Origin: an uncultured Oscillospiraceae bacterium
Lineage (GTDB): Bacteria > Bacillota > Clostridia > Oscillospirales > Acutalibacteraceae
Direction of reading: 5' to 3'
Length of the DNA stretch: 64,000 nt
NCBI GenBank assembly: GCA_900547445.1
Contig: URGJ01000001.1
Location: 124,001-188,000, forward strand
This document shows, one piece after another, positions 32,006-41,237 of this stretch. A program made the position numbers and the translations under genes. The notes below the pieces were generated by a model. That model was not told the DNA's origin, searched no databases, and saw only the letters and a program-made list of their open reading frames with translations. Position 1 is the first letter of the stretch. Each line of letters starts with the position of its first letter.

Positions 32006-32485
32006 TTGAAAAGAGAAGATTATTTAAGCTGGGACGAATACTTTATGGGCATAGCTCTGCTGTCCTCTATGCGGAGCAAGGACCCCTCAACTCAGGTGGG
32101 AGCTTGCATAGTTAATTCCGAAAAGCGAATTTTGTCTATGGGCTATAATGGTATGCCGCGGTGCTGTAGCGACGACGAGTTCCCGTGGGACAAAAACGAA
32201 AATCCCCTTGATTCAAAATATCTTTACGTCTGCCACGCCGAGCTTAACGCGATACTCAACTGTGCGAGCGGAAATGTCCGCGGCTGTACCGTTTACACCA
32301 CCCTTTTCCCCTGCAACGAGTGCGCTAAGGCAATTATTCAGTCGGGAATTGCGGAGGTTGTCTATATGTCGGACAAATATTCCGACTCCGACTCGGTTTT
32401 AGCCTCAAAGCGTATGTTTACTACCGCGGGGGTAAAATTCAGAGAGTACAACATTTCGGGTAAAACGTTTGAACTTAAACTTTAG
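32006..32485 (+). CDS. Deoxycytidylate deaminase family protein (ComEB-like)
   Basis: 159 residues starting at TTG 32006, with AGGAGG 9 nt upstream. The zinc cytidine/dCMP deaminase fold: [11 protein letters not shown] (HAE catalytic) and [13 protein letters not shown] (PCxxC). The N-terminal [14 protein letters not shown] and GYNGMPR match dCMP deaminases. Makes dUMP for thymidylate synthesis, likely allosterically regulated by dCTP/dTTP as in the family. Confidence 0.92.
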   Translation: MKREDYLSWDEYFMGIALLSSMRSKDPSTQVGACIVNSEKRILSMGYNGMPRCCSDDEFPWDKNENPLDSKYLYVCHAELNAILNCASGNVRGCTVYTTLFPCNECAKAIIQSGIAEVVYMSDKYSDSDSVLASKRMFTTAGVKFREYNISGKTFELKL

Positions 32486-32493
32486 GTGATTTA

Positions 32494-34659
32494 ATGGAAA
32501 TAATTAAAATACTGACCGAGGAATTTTCGCTTAAGCCATTTCAGGTGGAAAACACCGTAAAGCTTATTGACGAGGGTAACACCGTCCCCTTTATTGCGCG
32601 TTACCGCAAGGAGGCGACAGGCTCGCTTGACGACCAGATACTCCGCGAGCTGTCCGACAGGCTTTCATATTTACGGAATATGGAGGAAACCGCAGAGAAG
32701 ATTAAGGCGGCAATCGAGGAGCAGGGCGCGCTTACTGAGGAGCTTGTCTCTGCAATAGACTCGGCTAAAACCCTTACCGAGCTTGACGATATATACAGAC
32801 CGTATAAGAAGAAGCGCAAGACAAGGGCTTCCGCCGCAAAGGAAAAGGGCTTAGAGCCCTTAGCGGAGCTGATTTACGCCCAGTCGCCCGACTGCGAAAA
32901 GCCGATAAGCCTTGCCAAAAGCTACATAGACCCCGAAAAGGGTGTAGAAACCGCCGAGGACGCTTTACAGGGCGCAATGGATATTATAGCCGAGAAAATC
33001 TCGGACGACGCGGACATAAGAAAGCGAATGCGCTTTGTCTGCTCGGCTCACGGCGTTCTTACAGTCAAGGCGGCGGGCGAGGAATTAGGCGTTTATGAAA
33101 TGTATAAGGACTATTCCGAGCCTATTTCAAAAATCCCCGATCACAGAATACTCGCAATAAACCGCGGCGAAAAGGAGGACTTTTTAAAGGTCTCTGTTGA
33201 TTTTGACCGCGATAAGGCGATGTTTATAATCGCGAAAAATCATATTAAAGAGGGCTCCCACGCGACAGCCGCCGTAAAGGCGGCGGCGGAGGACGCATAT
33301 ACAAGGCTTATTTTTCCCTCTGTCGAGCGGGAGCTTCGCTCCGAGCTTACCGAACGGGCAAGCGTTTCCGCAATCAAGGTATTTTCCACTAATCTGCGCC
33401 AGCTATTAATGCAGCCGCCTGTTAAGGATAAGGTCACTTTGGGTCTTGACCCGGGCTACAGAACAGGCTGTAAGGTAGCGGTGGTAGACGGCACGGGCAA
33501 GGTGCTTGATACAGGGGTTATCTACCCCGTTCCTCCGAAAAACAAGGTTGAAGAAGCAAAAAAGATTATAAAGGAACTGGTTAAAAAGTATTCGGTACAG
33601 GTTTTCGCCATAGGCAACGGCACGGCAAGCCACGAGACTGAGGTTTTCGCCGCCGAGGTTATAAGGGAGCTTGACAACGGACTTTCCTACATGGTGGTGT
33701 CCGAGGCGGGGGCGAGCGTTTACTCTGCCTCCAAGCTCGCCGCAGAGGAGTTCCCCGATTACGATGTTTCCCTTCGGAGCGCAGTCTCAATCGCGCGAAG
33801 ACTTCAAGACCCGCTTGCCGAGCTTGTTAAAATCGACCCGAAGGCGATAGGAGTAGGTCAGTATCAGCACGATATGCCGCCTGCAAAGCTAAGTACCGCG
33901 CTTGACGGCGTGGTAGAGGACTGCGTTAATACCGTGGGGGTTGACCTTAACACCGCGTCGGTTCAGCTTTTGTCACGCGTGTCGGGACTTTCTTCTGCCG
34001 TAGCGAAAAATATTGTATCCTACCGCGAGGGAAACGGCAAATTCACCTGCCGAACACAGCTTAAAAAGGTAGCGAAATTAGGGCCTAAAGCCTTCGAGCA
34101 ATGCGCGGGCTTTTTGCGGATCGCCGACGGCAAGCAGCCGCTTGACAATACCTCGGTTCATCCCGAAAGCTACAAGGCGGCGGAGAGCCTTTTAAAGCTG
34201 TGCGGTTATAATGATCAAGATGTCAGAAACGGCAGGGCTTTAGGTCTTTCCGAAAATGCCGAGCAAAGAGGACTTGAGGCTCTCGCAAACAACCTTGAAA
34301 TCGGTGTTCCCACCCTAAAGGATATAATAAAAGAGCTTGAGCGACCGGGCAGAGATCCGCGCGACGAGCTACCCCCGCCGCTTTTGCGCTGTGATATTAT
34401 GTCTATGGAGGACTTAAAGACGGGCATGGAGCTTACGGGCACGGTCAGAAACGTTATAGATTTCGGTGCGTTTGTCGATATCGGCGTTCATCAGGACGGG
34501 CTTGTGCATATCTCGCAGATTACAGACCGCTTTATAAAGCACCCCTCGGAGGTTTTAAAGGTCGGGGATATTGTTAAGGTTTGGGTTCTCGGTGTTGATG
34601 TCGCTAAAAAAAGAATTTCGCTTACAATGAGGAAAGATAAGATAAATGAAGCAAAATAA
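32494..34659 (+). CDS. tex: Tex-family RNA-binding transcription accessory protein
   Basis: 721 residues. Conserved N-terminal region with NTVPFIARYRKEATGSLDD, a YqgF/RNase H-like domain (TLGLDPGYRTGCKVAVVDGTG), HhH motifs (NTASVQLLSRVSGLS) and a C-terminal S1 RNA-binding domain at about residues 640-715 (GTVRNVIDFGAFVDIGVHQDG). Tex binds nucleic acid and is essential in some bacteria, with roles in transcription and stress tolerance. It follows the deaminase by 8 bp. Confidence 0.95.
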   Translation: MEIIKILTEEFSLKPFQVENTVKLIDEGNTVPFIARYRKEATGSLDDQILRELSDRLSYLRNMEETAEKIKAAIEEQGALTEELVSAIDSAKTLTELDDIYRPYKKKRKTRASAAKEKGLEPLAELIYAQSPDCEKPISLAKSYIDPEKGVETAEDALQGAMDIIAEKISDDADIRKRMRFVCSAHGVLTVKAAGEELGVYEMYKDYSEPISKIPDHRILAINRGEKEDFLKVSVDFDRDKAMFIIAKNHIKEGSHATAAVKAAAEDAYTRLIFPSVERELRSELTERASVSAIKVFSTNLRQLLMQPPVKDKVTLGLDPGYRTGCKVAVVDGTGKVLDTGVIYPVPPKNKVEEAKKIIKELVKKYSVQVFAIGNGTASHETEVFAAEVIRELDNGLSYMVVSEAGASVYSASKLAAEEFPDYDVSLRSAVSIARRLQDPLAELVKIDPKAIGVGQYQHDMPPAKLSTALDGVVEDCVNTVGVDLNTASVQLLSRVSGLSSAVAKNIVSYREGNGKFTCRTQLKKVAKLGPKAFEQCAGFLRIADGKQPLDNTSVHPESYKAAESLLKLCGYNDQDVRNGRALGLSENAEQRGLEALANNLEIGVPTLKDIIKELERPGRDPRDELPPPLLRCDIMSMEDLKTGMELTGTVRNVIDFGAFVDIGVHQDGLVHISQITDRFIKHPSEVLKVGDIVKVWVLGVDVAKKRISLTMRKDKINEAK

Positions 34660-35575
34660 TTTAAAGGGCAGTCTTATTCTCTGCGCCGCCTCGCTTATAT
34701 GGGGGCTTGCCTTTGTGGCGCAGAGCGACGCGGCGGATTTGGTTCCGTCCTTTACATTCAACGCCCTGCGCTCCTTTATAGGAGCGGCGGCGCTCTTCGT
34801 GTTTTATAAAATTACAGGAAGAAAAAGGAAAGAGAGCTTTTTCCCCGCCGATAAGGCGCTTAAAAAGCAGTATTATTTGGCGGCGGCGGTCTGCGGTCTT
34901 ATGCTTACGGTTTCGGTAAATCTACAGCAGTTCGGGCTTGCGGCTTATCCGAGCGGAGCGGCGGCAGAAGCGCGCGGCGGCTTTATCACCGCGCTTTATG
35001 TGGTGTTAGTGCCTGTAATCTCGTTTTTTGCGGGCAAAAAAACAAGCCCCGTTATTTGGTTAAGTGTGCTTGTGGCGCTTTCGGGGTTTTACCTCTTATG
35101 CCTTTCGGGCGGAGTCGGAGGAATTTACCTCGGCGACCTGCTTATCTTTATATGCGCCGTCTCGTTCAGTCTGCATATTCTTTCAATCGATAAATTTGTC
35201 GGAATTACGGGCGGGGTTAAGCTTTCGGTAATGCAGTTTACGGTGGTCGGCGTTCTGTCCTCGATTTTAGCGCTTATTTTCGAGCGCCCCGAGCTTTCAA
35301 ACATTTTAGCCGCCGCTCCGCAGATACTCTACCTCGGCATAATGTCAAGCGGCGTGGCGTACACGCTTCAAATTGTGGGTCAGAAATACGCTGAGCCGTC
35401 GGTTGCTTCTCTTTCAATGAGCCTTGAAAGCGTTTTTGCGGCGCTTGGCGGCTGGATTATTTCGGGTAACGCCCTGTCTGTCAAGGAGTTTTGCGGCTGT
35501 GCGCTCGTGTTTGCCGCAATTATAACAGCCCAGTTGCCCGAAATGATAGCTTCAAAGAAAAAGCAGAAATGTTAA
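34646..35575 (+). CDS. DMT-superfamily (EamA) transporter
   Basis: 309 residues, ten transmembrane helices in two EamA repeats: GSLILCAASLIWGLAFVAQSDA at the start and YLGIMSSGVAYTLQIVGQKYAEPSVASLSMSLESVFAALGGW in the second repeat (quoted as separate conserved segments around residues 225-270). Exports metabolites or drugs; substrate unknown. Its ATG lies inside the end of tex (14-bp overlap), and a strong terminator follows. Confidence 0.88.
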   Translation: MKQNNLKGSLILCAASLIWGLAFVAQSDAADLVPSFTFNALRSFIGAAALFVFYKITGRKRKESFFPADKALKKQYYLAAAVCGLMLTVSVNLQQFGLAAYPSGAAAEARGGFITALYVVLVPVISFFAGKKTSPVIWLSVLVALSGFYLLCLSGGVGGIYLGDLLIFICAVSFSLHILSIDKFVGITGGVKLSVMQFTVVGVLSSILALIFERPELSNILAAAPQILYLGIMSSGVAYTLQIVGQKYAEPSVASLSMSLESVFAALGGWIISGNALSVKEFCGCALVFAAIITAQLPEMIASKKKQKC

Positions 35576-35625
35576 ATATTCATATCTCTGAAAAAACATA
35601 TTAGAAACTAAGTTTTTTGTTACGC

Positions 35626-35666
35626 AAAAAGACTGTCTCATTAATGCAAGGTGAGACAGTCTTTTT
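35626..35666. terminator. Bidirectional terminator between EamA and XRE genes
   Basis: AAAAAGACTGTCTCA / TGAGACAGTCTTTTT perfect 15-bp stem with A and T tracts on either side. Confidence 0.9.
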
Positions 35667-35677
35667 ATTAAAATATA

Positions 35678-35941
35678 TTACAGTTTAATCTCATTGCTGT
35701 CGCCGCAAAGCCAATCCATAGATACATTGAGGGCTTTTGCTATCATTCTAAGCTCAGCGTCACAGACATGCCGCTGATTTTTCTCTATTCGAGATATTAT
35801 TAACGGTGTCATTTCCATACCCATAAACTGCATTTTTCTTGCCAGCTCCTCCTGCGTTATCGGTGGTTTCTGTAAAGCTCGACCAAGCCTGACGCGCTCA
35901 GAACAGATATTTCCCTTAATTAAAAACAAGCTTTTCGCCAT
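35678..35941 (-). CDS. XRE-family HTH repressor (islet with SLOG gene)
   Basis: 87 residues. Cro/C1-type HTH: RLGRALQKPPITQEELARKM, then a recognition part MEMTPLIISRIEKNQRHV, and AELRMIAKALNVSMDWLCGD. ATG 35941 has AAGGTGC upstream. Divergent from the SLOG gene at 36083, with a perfect 15-bp palindrome between. The pairing suggests it represses itself and the SLOG gene. Confidence 0.85.
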   Translation of the reverse strand: MAKSLFLIKGNICSERVRLGRALQKPPITQEELARKMQFMGMEMTPLIISRIEKNQRHVCDAELRMIAKALNVSMDWLCGDSNEIKL

Positions 35942-35965
35942 CTTTGCACCTTCAATAATATCAAT

Positions 35966-36017
35966 TTATGATAATTATTATCAATACTATTGATTTTATC
36001 CTAAAATATGATATAAT
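35966..36017. promoter_or_regulatory. Divergent promoters and operator of the XRE/SLOG islet
   Basis: Perfect palindrome TGATAAT-T-ATTATCA (35969-35983). The plus promoter TTGATT (35990-35995), 16 bp, TATAAT (36012-36017) serves the SLOG gene. On the minus strand, TTGATA and TATTAT with 18-bp spacing straddle the palindrome, so the repressor could block both. Confidence 0.6.
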
Positions 36018-36082
36018 ACTGAATAAAGTAGATAATTAATATCTAGTTAAGACAATAAAATAAATTTTTTAGGAGACGAAAA

Positions 36083-36553
36083 GTGGAAAACCCGACAGTT
36101 TGCTTTACGGGGCATAGAGAATTGCCCGAAAATAAAATTGATGTAATTGCAGACAGAATTGAAAAAGAAGTTGAAAATTTAATAAAAAAAGGATATAGTA
36201 ATTTTGAATCAGGAGGCGCATTAGGATTTGACATACTCGCCGCACAGGTAGTTTTAAAATTGAAGAAAAAATATCCGCATATTAATTTAATACTTATACT
36301 TCCCTGCAAAGAACAGTCAAAATATTGGGAAAAAAACGATATCAAAATATATGATGCTATTAAAAAGAAAGCGGATAAAATAGTGTATACTTCTGAATTT
36401 TATTATAAAGGCTGTATGCACAAGCGTAATAGAAAGCTTGTAGCTAAAGCCAGCGTATGTCTTTGCTATCTTGAAAAAAATTCAGGTGGAACATTTTATA
36501 CGGTTCACTATGCCGAGTCAAAAGGATTGAAGCTTATAAATATTGCTGAATAA
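36083..36553 (+). CDS. SLOG-family DUF1273 (YpsA-like) nucleotide-binding protein
   Basis: 156 residues starting at GTG 36083, with AGGAG upstream. A Rossmann-like SLOG fold: VCFTGHRELPE at the start, FESGGALGFDILAAQVVLKLK with the phosphate-binding GGALGxD motif, then ILPCKEQSKYW and KRNRKLV, ending SGGTFYTVHYA. YpsA/DUF1273 and SLOG proteins bind nucleotide-derived ligands and appear in stress and conflict systems; the activity is unknown. Codon use is visibly AT-rich compared with flanking genes, pointing to acquisition. Single gene with its own promoter and terminator. Confidence 0.85.
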   Translation: MENPTVCFTGHRELPENKIDVIADRIEKEVENLIKKGYSNFESGGALGFDILAAQVVLKLKKKYPHINLILILPCKEQSKYWEKNDIKIYDAIKKKADKIVYTSEFYYKGCMHKRNRKLVAKASVCLCYLEKNSGGTFYTVHYAESKGLKLINIAE

Positions 36554-36558
36554 GAATC

Positions 36559-36596
36559 AGAACAGCGGGCTTTCACCTGCTGTTCTTTAGCTTTTT
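36559..36596 (+). terminator. Terminator after the SLOG gene
   Basis: AGAACAGC / GCTGTTCT hairpin followed by a T-rich stretch; lies between convergent SLOG and gpsA genes. Confidence 0.75.
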
Positions 36597-36611
36597 AACA
36601 AAATATTCCGT

Positions 36612-37595
36612 TTAATGCTCACTGCGCTTAGGACGGCTCATTAAGTCGGTAAGCACATCCTTTACATCTTTATTTTCATAAAGTATAGCGTAACATTCCT
36701 CAGTTATCGGCATTTCGATTTTATATTTTTTTGCCAGCTTATAGGCAAGGTCTGCGGCGTAGTAGCCCTCGACCGTTCCGACCTCGTCAAGCGCCTGTTT
36801 AATAGGCGTTCCCGATCCGACCTTTTCACCGAAGCGATGATTGCGGCTGTGTTTTGATGTGCAGGTAACCACAAGGTCGCCTATTCCCGCAAGCCCCGAA
36901 AATGTGTATTCCTTAGCGCCCATACAAACGCCTAAACGCGCTATCTCCGCAAGACCTCTTGTTATAAGGGCAGCTTTGGTATTATCGCCGAGTCCCAATC
37001 CGTCGCAAAAGCCCGCGGCTATTGCGATAACATTTTTAAGTGCACCGCCAAGCTCAACGCCTATAAGGTCATCGGAGGTGTATATCCTTAAATTATCTCC
37101 CGACATTATGCTCTGAACAATCTGCGCGGTAATGGCAGAATCGGAGGCGACAACCACCGAGGTGGGTATTCCGCGGGCGACCTCCTCGGCGTGAGAGGGG
37201 CCCGAAAGCACGGCAACCTTTGCAGAGGAAAGTTCTTCCGCGATAACCTCGGAAAGCCGCAAAAGCGAGCCTTTTTCAAATCCCTTAGCAACATTTACAA
37301 CTATCCCGAAATCCTCCATAGCGGCAAGCCTAATAGCAGTCTGTCTTACCGCGACCGAGGGGGTTGCTATGATTGTAATCACCGAGCCCTTTACAACCGA
37401 TAAATCTGTAGTGATACCTATTTCCTCGGGAAGTTTTATCCCGCATAAGAGCCGCTCATTGCCGCGGTTTTTTTGAAGTGCGGCGACTTCTTCGGGGAAA
37501 GGCGACCAGATGTTGACCTCGTTTCCGCCGGCTAAGGAGGAAAGCGCCAGCGCCATTCCCCAGCCGCCTGCACCCAGAACCGTAATTTTAGCCAT
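36612..37595 (-). CDS. gpsA: NAD(P)-dependent glycerol-3-phosphate dehydrogenase
   Basis: 327 residues. Reduces dihydroxyacetone phosphate to sn-glycerol-3-phosphate for phospholipid synthesis. ITVLGAGGWGMALA is the nucleotide-binding motif; SGPSHAEEV and ELGGALKNVIAIAAG carry the catalytic Lys region. Its ATG overlaps the plsY stop (TAATG). Together with plsY it makes the first steps of phosphatidic acid synthesis, and this order with der and DUF512 is conserved in Clostridia. Confidence 0.96.
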   Translation of the reverse strand: MAKITVLGAGGWGMALALSSLAGGNEVNIWSPFPEEVAALQKNRGNERLLCGIKLPEEIGITTDLSVVKGSVITIIATPSVAVRQTAIRLAAMEDFGIVVNVAKGFEKGSLLRLSEVIAEELSSAKVAVLSGPSHAEEVARGIPTSVVVASDSAITAQIVQSIMSGDNLRIYTSDDLIGVELGGALKNVIAIAAGFCDGLGLGDNTKAALITRGLAEIARLGVCMGAKEYTFSGLAGIGDLVVTCTSKHSRNHRFGEKVGSGTPIKQALDEVGTVEGYYAADLAYKLAKKYKIEMPITEECYAILYENKDVKDVLTDLMSRPKRSEH

Positions 37596-38239
37596 TACTT
37601 TTTCCTCCGTACCGTGATTTTCTTCTCCTCGCCCTTTGCCAAACGCTTTATATTATCCTTATGCTTTAAAAAGACTATCAAGCCCATTGTAATGCTTAAA
37701 AGAGCAGGCAGAACGATGTTAGACTCAGAATTATAAAAGACTATCGAAAGCGAAATAACGGTGACCGTAGCGACAAGCGAGCTTAATGATACAATCCTTG
37801 TAATAAGTGTCATAAGCGCAAAAACTGTAAGTCCTATAACAATGGCGATAGGACAGCAGACCGAAAATATTCCCACGCTTGTGGCTACACCCTTGCCGCC
37901 CTTAAAGCGGAAGAAAATCGGGAAAACATGGCCTATCATACAGGCTACTCCGCACATATATGCGACATAAATCCATGGTATAGTATCGGGAAAAGCGTGT
38001 ATAAAAAGCATTTTGCCTATAAAACAGGCGGCAAAGCCCTTTAATGCATCACAGATAAAGGTAAGCGCTCCCGGCAAAAAGCCCGCGGTACGCATAACGT
38101 TAGTAGTACCCGCATTTCCGCTTCCAAGCTCTCGTACGTCCTTTTTAAGAAAAATATTTGCAAAAATCACCGCGAAATTGATACTTCCCAAAAGATAGGC
38201 GATAATTACCGCCGCCAAAGCACCTAAATAATACATCAT
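37595..38239 (-). CDS. plsY: Glycerol-3-phosphate acyltransferase (acyl-phosphate dependent)
   Basis: 214 residues, five or so membrane helices. Transfers acyl from acyl-phosphate to G3P. Motifs: GSINFAVIFAN, SGNAGTTNVMRTAG and GHVFPIFFRFKGGKGVATSVG, the three PlsY signature regions. A basic tail follows. Overlaps der (ATGA) and gpsA. Confidence 0.95.
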   Translation of the reverse strand: MMYYLGALAAVIIAYLLGSINFAVIFANIFLKKDVRELGSGNAGTTNVMRTAGFLPGALTFICDALKGFAACFIGKMLFIHAFPDTIPWIYVAYMCGVACMIGHVFPIFFRFKGGKGVATSVGIFSVCCPIAIVIGLTVFALMTLITRIVSLSSLVATVTVISLSIVFYNSESNIVLPALLSITMGLIVFLKHKDNIKRLAKGEEKKITVRRKK

Positions 38240-39558
38240 TTGTCTCCCCTTTCACGAATTACAAAACGAACGGGCGTACCCTCAAGCCCGAAGGTTGAGC
38301 GAATCTGATTTTCAAGATAACGCTGATAAGAAAAATGGAACAGCTCCGCCTTGTTGCAGAAGCAAACGAAGGTCGGCGGCTTTGTCGAGGCCTGGGTCAT
38401 ATAGTAAATTTTAAGCCTTTTGCCCTTGTCGGTCGGCGGCTGAACACGCGCGGTCGCGTCGGCTAAAATATCGTTGAGCATACCCGTTGATATCCGCATT
38501 GTGTTCTGCTCATTTACATATTTTATAAGCTCGAAAAGGCGGTCAATTCTCTGCCCTGTTTTTGCGGAAATAAAGATTATCGGCGCATAGGGCATAAAGG
38601 AAAAGTCCTTCATAAGGCTTTTTCGTGTGCTGTCCATCGTTCTGCCGTCCTTATCGACCGCGTCCCATTTATTGACGGCGATAATACACGCCTTGCCCTG
38701 CTCGACCGCAAGCCCCGCGACCTTAGAATCCTGTTCGGTAAAGCCCTCGGTGCCGTCTATCATTATAACGCAGACGTCGGCGCGTTCGACCGCCATTTTA
38801 GCCCGCAGGACGCTGTATTTTTCGATTTTGTCCTCAACGCGGCTTTTGCGGCGAAGCCCTGCGGTATCAATAAAATTGTACTTAATACCGTCACGCTCAA
38901 CCCTTGTGTCTATAGCGTCTCGCGTAGTTCCCGCAATGTCCGACACAATCGAGCGTTCCTCCCCTGCAATCTGATTTATAAGGGAGGATTTTCCCGCATT
39001 AGGTTTGCCTATAACCGCTACATTGATAATGTCCTCGTCTTCCGCCTCAAACTCGGACTCGGGGATATTTTTTATAACCTCGTCTAATAGATCGCCCGTG
39101 CCGTGGCCGTGAACCGAGGAAACAGCGATAGGCTCGCCTATGCCTAAATTATAAAACTCGTAAAACTCGGGGGGGAGTTCGCCTATACCGTCGCACTTGT
39201 TAACGCACAGCACCACGGGCTTGCCGCTTTTTTGCAGCATAGCCGCCACCTCCATATCAGATGCCGTGACCCCCGTCTTAATATCGGTGACAAAAATTAT
39301 GACCGAGGCGGTGTCAATTGCAAGCTGAGCCTGCGCCCGCATACCCGACAGTATAACGTCGCCGTTATCGGGCTCTATACCGCCCGTGTCCACCAGCATA
39401 AATTTTTTGCCCAGCCACTCGCCGTCGCCATAGATACGGTCGCGCGTAACACCCGGGGTATCGTCCACAATGGAAAGACGTTTGCCTATTATTTTATTAA
39501 AAAGCGTTGATTTGCCGACATTCGGTCTGCCGACAACCGCGACAACAGGTTTTGCCAT
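38236..39558 (-). CDS. der: Ribosome-associated GTPase Der (EngA)
   Basis: 440 residues. Two consecutive G domains, GRPNVGKSTLFN (residues about 8-19) and GKPNAGKSSLIN (about 184), each with DTPG/DTAG and NKCD/NKWD motifs, then a C-terminal KH-like domain. Needed for 50S subunit assembly. Start follows the DUF512 gene by 15 bp. Confidence 0.96.
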   Translation of the reverse strand: MAKPVVAVVGRPNVGKSTLFNKIIGKRLSIVDDTPGVTRDRIYGDGEWLGKKFMLVDTGGIEPDNGDVILSGMRAQAQLAIDTASVIIFVTDIKTGVTASDMEVAAMLQKSGKPVVLCVNKCDGIGELPPEFYEFYNLGIGEPIAVSSVHGHGTGDLLDEVIKNIPESEFEAEDEDIINVAVIGKPNAGKSSLINQIAGEERSIVSDIAGTTRDAIDTRVERDGIKYNFIDTAGLRRKSRVEDKIEKYSVLRAKMAVERADVCVIMIDGTEGFTEQDSKVAGLAVEQGKACIIAVNKWDAVDKDGRTMDSTRKSLMKDFSFMPYAPIIFISAKTGQRIDRLFELIKYVNEQNTMRISTGMLNDILADATARVQPPTDKGKRLKIYYMTQASTKPPTFVCFCNKAELFHFSYQRYLENQIRSTFGLEGTPVRFVIRERGDK

Positions 39559-39573
39559 AAGGCGCGCCCCCTT

Positions 39574-40884
39574 TTACTTATTTATTCCCAAAATCGCGTC
39601 CACAAGCTCATAGCCGTCATTATTTACGGGGGTTATCTTTACCCTCAAACGCTTTGACAACTCGTCAACCGTCACGCTGTCAAGGAACATATCCCCCTCG
39701 GCACGAAGCATAACGGAGGGGATTAACAGCTCCTCTCCTAAGTCCTCACCATTCAGCTGTTTCTCAATATCGGTTGCCGTAACCAGTCCCGAAACATTGA
39801 TTTTCCCGCCGAAAAAGTTGTTCTTAATAGCGAATACCCGAGAGTCTAAAAGCGGATTTTTTTCCGCACATTTATCGGCTATCATTTTGATAAGCGGATA
39901 CGCCGCCTCGCCGCTTGCAAGCGAAACTCTGCGCTCGACCTGCGAAACATAATCACAGTCTTCAAGCGCCTGTAAAGCCTCGCTCCGCAGGAGAGACCAA
40001 AGCCCAACGCCGTTTTCAAGCTGTAAAAAATCGCCGTAATAATCCGCCTCGGGAATTTCTCTTTCCGCCAAAAGGTAGAACTCATCCGCGCCGTAAATTC
40101 TGCGCTGACCGTATTTTTTAAGGCAAATATCGCCGTACTTATCGATTATTCGGAGCACCGCGCCCGCCGTTTGCTTATTAAACGGCTCAATATGTGCCAG
40201 TCCCTCACGGTATCTTGTAAGCCCTACAGGCACGGCGGCGATACACTCGGCATTTTCAAGTTTACTCAAATCACTAAGCGTTCTTTCAAGCTCCGAACCG
40301 TCGTTATATCCGGGACACAGCACAAGCTGGCAGTTAAGCTTTATCCCTGCGTTGTTAAAGCGCTCTGTTATTTCGAGAACCTTGCCCGCGTTTTTATTCG
40401 CCATCATTTTAACCCGCAATTCGGGGTTTGTGGTATGCACCGAAATATTAATAGGGCTTATGTGCATTTTAATAATGCGCTCGACCTCGTGCTCGGTTAT
40501 ATTCGTAAGCGTAATATAATTCCCGAAGAGGAAGGAAAGACGGGAGTCGTCATCCTTAAAATAAAGGCTTTCGCGAAGACCTTTAGGAAGCTGGTCGATA
40601 AAGCAGAAAACGCATTTATTGCGGCAAGAATGCTTTTTATCCATCAGGTAGGTATCAAATTCCAGACCTAATTCCTCGTATTCGCCCTTTTTAATCTTAG
40701 CGGTTCTTGTTTTTCCTGAGGAATCAATAAATTCTGCGGTCAGGCATTCATTATCCTGATAAAAGCGGTAATCTAAAACATCAACAATCTCGTTTCCGTC
40801 AATAGATATGAGCGTGTCTCCGCTTCTTATTCCCGCCTTATACGCGGGACTGCCTTTTTCTACAGATTTTATTACTACCGACAT
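39574..40884 (-). CDS. DUF512 protein: PDZ plus radical-SAM-like domain
   Basis: 436 residues. The N-terminus is a PDZ-like domain (SPAYKAGIRSGDTLISIDG). It is followed by a cysteine cluster (HSCRNKCVFCFIDQ, CxxxCxxC) of radical SAM type with FGNYITLTNIT, and the DUF512 C-terminal domain. Activity unknown, although the family is near-universal in Clostridia next to der. Preceded by GGGGTGA. It heads the DUF512-der-plsY-gpsA run. Confidence 0.9.
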   Translation of the reverse strand: MSVVIKSVEKGSPAYKAGIRSGDTLISIDGNEIVDVLDYRFYQDNECLTAEFIDSSGKTRTAKIKKGEYEELGLEFDTYLMDKKHSCRNKCVFCFIDQLPKGLRESLYFKDDDSRLSFLFGNYITLTNITEHEVERIIKMHISPINISVHTTNPELRVKMMANKNAGKVLEITERFNNAGIKLNCQLVLCPGYNDGSELERTLSDLSKLENAECIAAVPVGLTRYREGLAHIEPFNKQTAGAVLRIIDKYGDICLKKYGQRRIYGADEFYLLAEREIPEADYYGDFLQLENGVGLWSLLRSEALQALEDCDYVSQVERRVSLASGEAAYPLIKMIADKCAEKNPLLDSRVFAIKNNFFGGKINVSGLVTATDIEKQLNGEDLGEELLIPSVMLRAEGDMFLDSVTVDELSKRLRVKITPVNNDGYELVDAILGINK

Positions 40885-40924
40885 ATTTTCACCCCTTTTT
40901 ACAACAGAGATAAATATAAAAATA

Positions 40925-40959
40925 GTCTAGTGTCTAGTATCTAGCGTCTGGCGTCTAAA
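40925..40959. repeat. Five degenerate 7-bp tandem repeats (GTCTAGT)
   Basis: GTCTAGT, GTCTAGT, ATCTAGC, GTCTGGC, GTCTAAA run consecutively between the rpmF terminator and the DUF512 gene. May be replication-slippage noise or part of the promoter region of DUF512; no other promoter is clear there. Confidence 0.6.
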
Positions 40960-40989
40960 AAAGCAGAGGAGGAAACCTTCCCCCTCTGC
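40957..40989 (-). terminator. Terminator of the DUF177-rpmF operon
   Basis: Minus strand stem GCAGAGGGGG / CCTCCTCTGC, then six Ts (40962-40957). Confidence 0.8.
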
Positions 40990-41019
40990 CCCCTTTTTAC
41001 GAAGACCGTTCGGCAAAAA

Positions 41020-41202
41020 TTATTCGCCGACCTTTACTACCTCGCGTCCATCGTAATGGCCGCAGGCAGAGCAAAGTCTGTGCGGACGCTTATATTCACC
41101 GCAGTTGGAACATCTAACAAGTGTCGGAGCGGTAAGCTTCCAAAGGTTGTTTCTTCTCTTGTCGCGTCTTGCTTTAGAGGTTTTTCTCTTTGGTACTGCC
41201 AT
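41020..41202 (-). CDS. rpmF: 50S ribosomal protein L32
   Basis: 60 residues from ATG 41202, with AAGGAGGTG upstream. [17 protein letters not shown] start and a four-cysteine zinc ribbon (CSNC...CSAC). The upstream in-frame ATG at 41211 precedes the better site only by chance. Cotranscribed with DUF177 (YceD), the usual partner. Confidence 0.97.
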   Translation of the reverse strand: MAVPKRKTSKARRDKRRNNLWKLTAPTLVRCSNCGEYKRPHRLCSACGHYDGREVVKVGE

Positions 41203-41237
41203 TTTCAGCACCTCCTTAAAAAAATAAAAGTGTGTTT

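Noticed and set aside
40171..40671. 166-residue plus-strand reading frame over the DUF512 gene
   Set aside because: Antisense of a gene with PDZ and cysteine-cluster motifs; no ribosome site.
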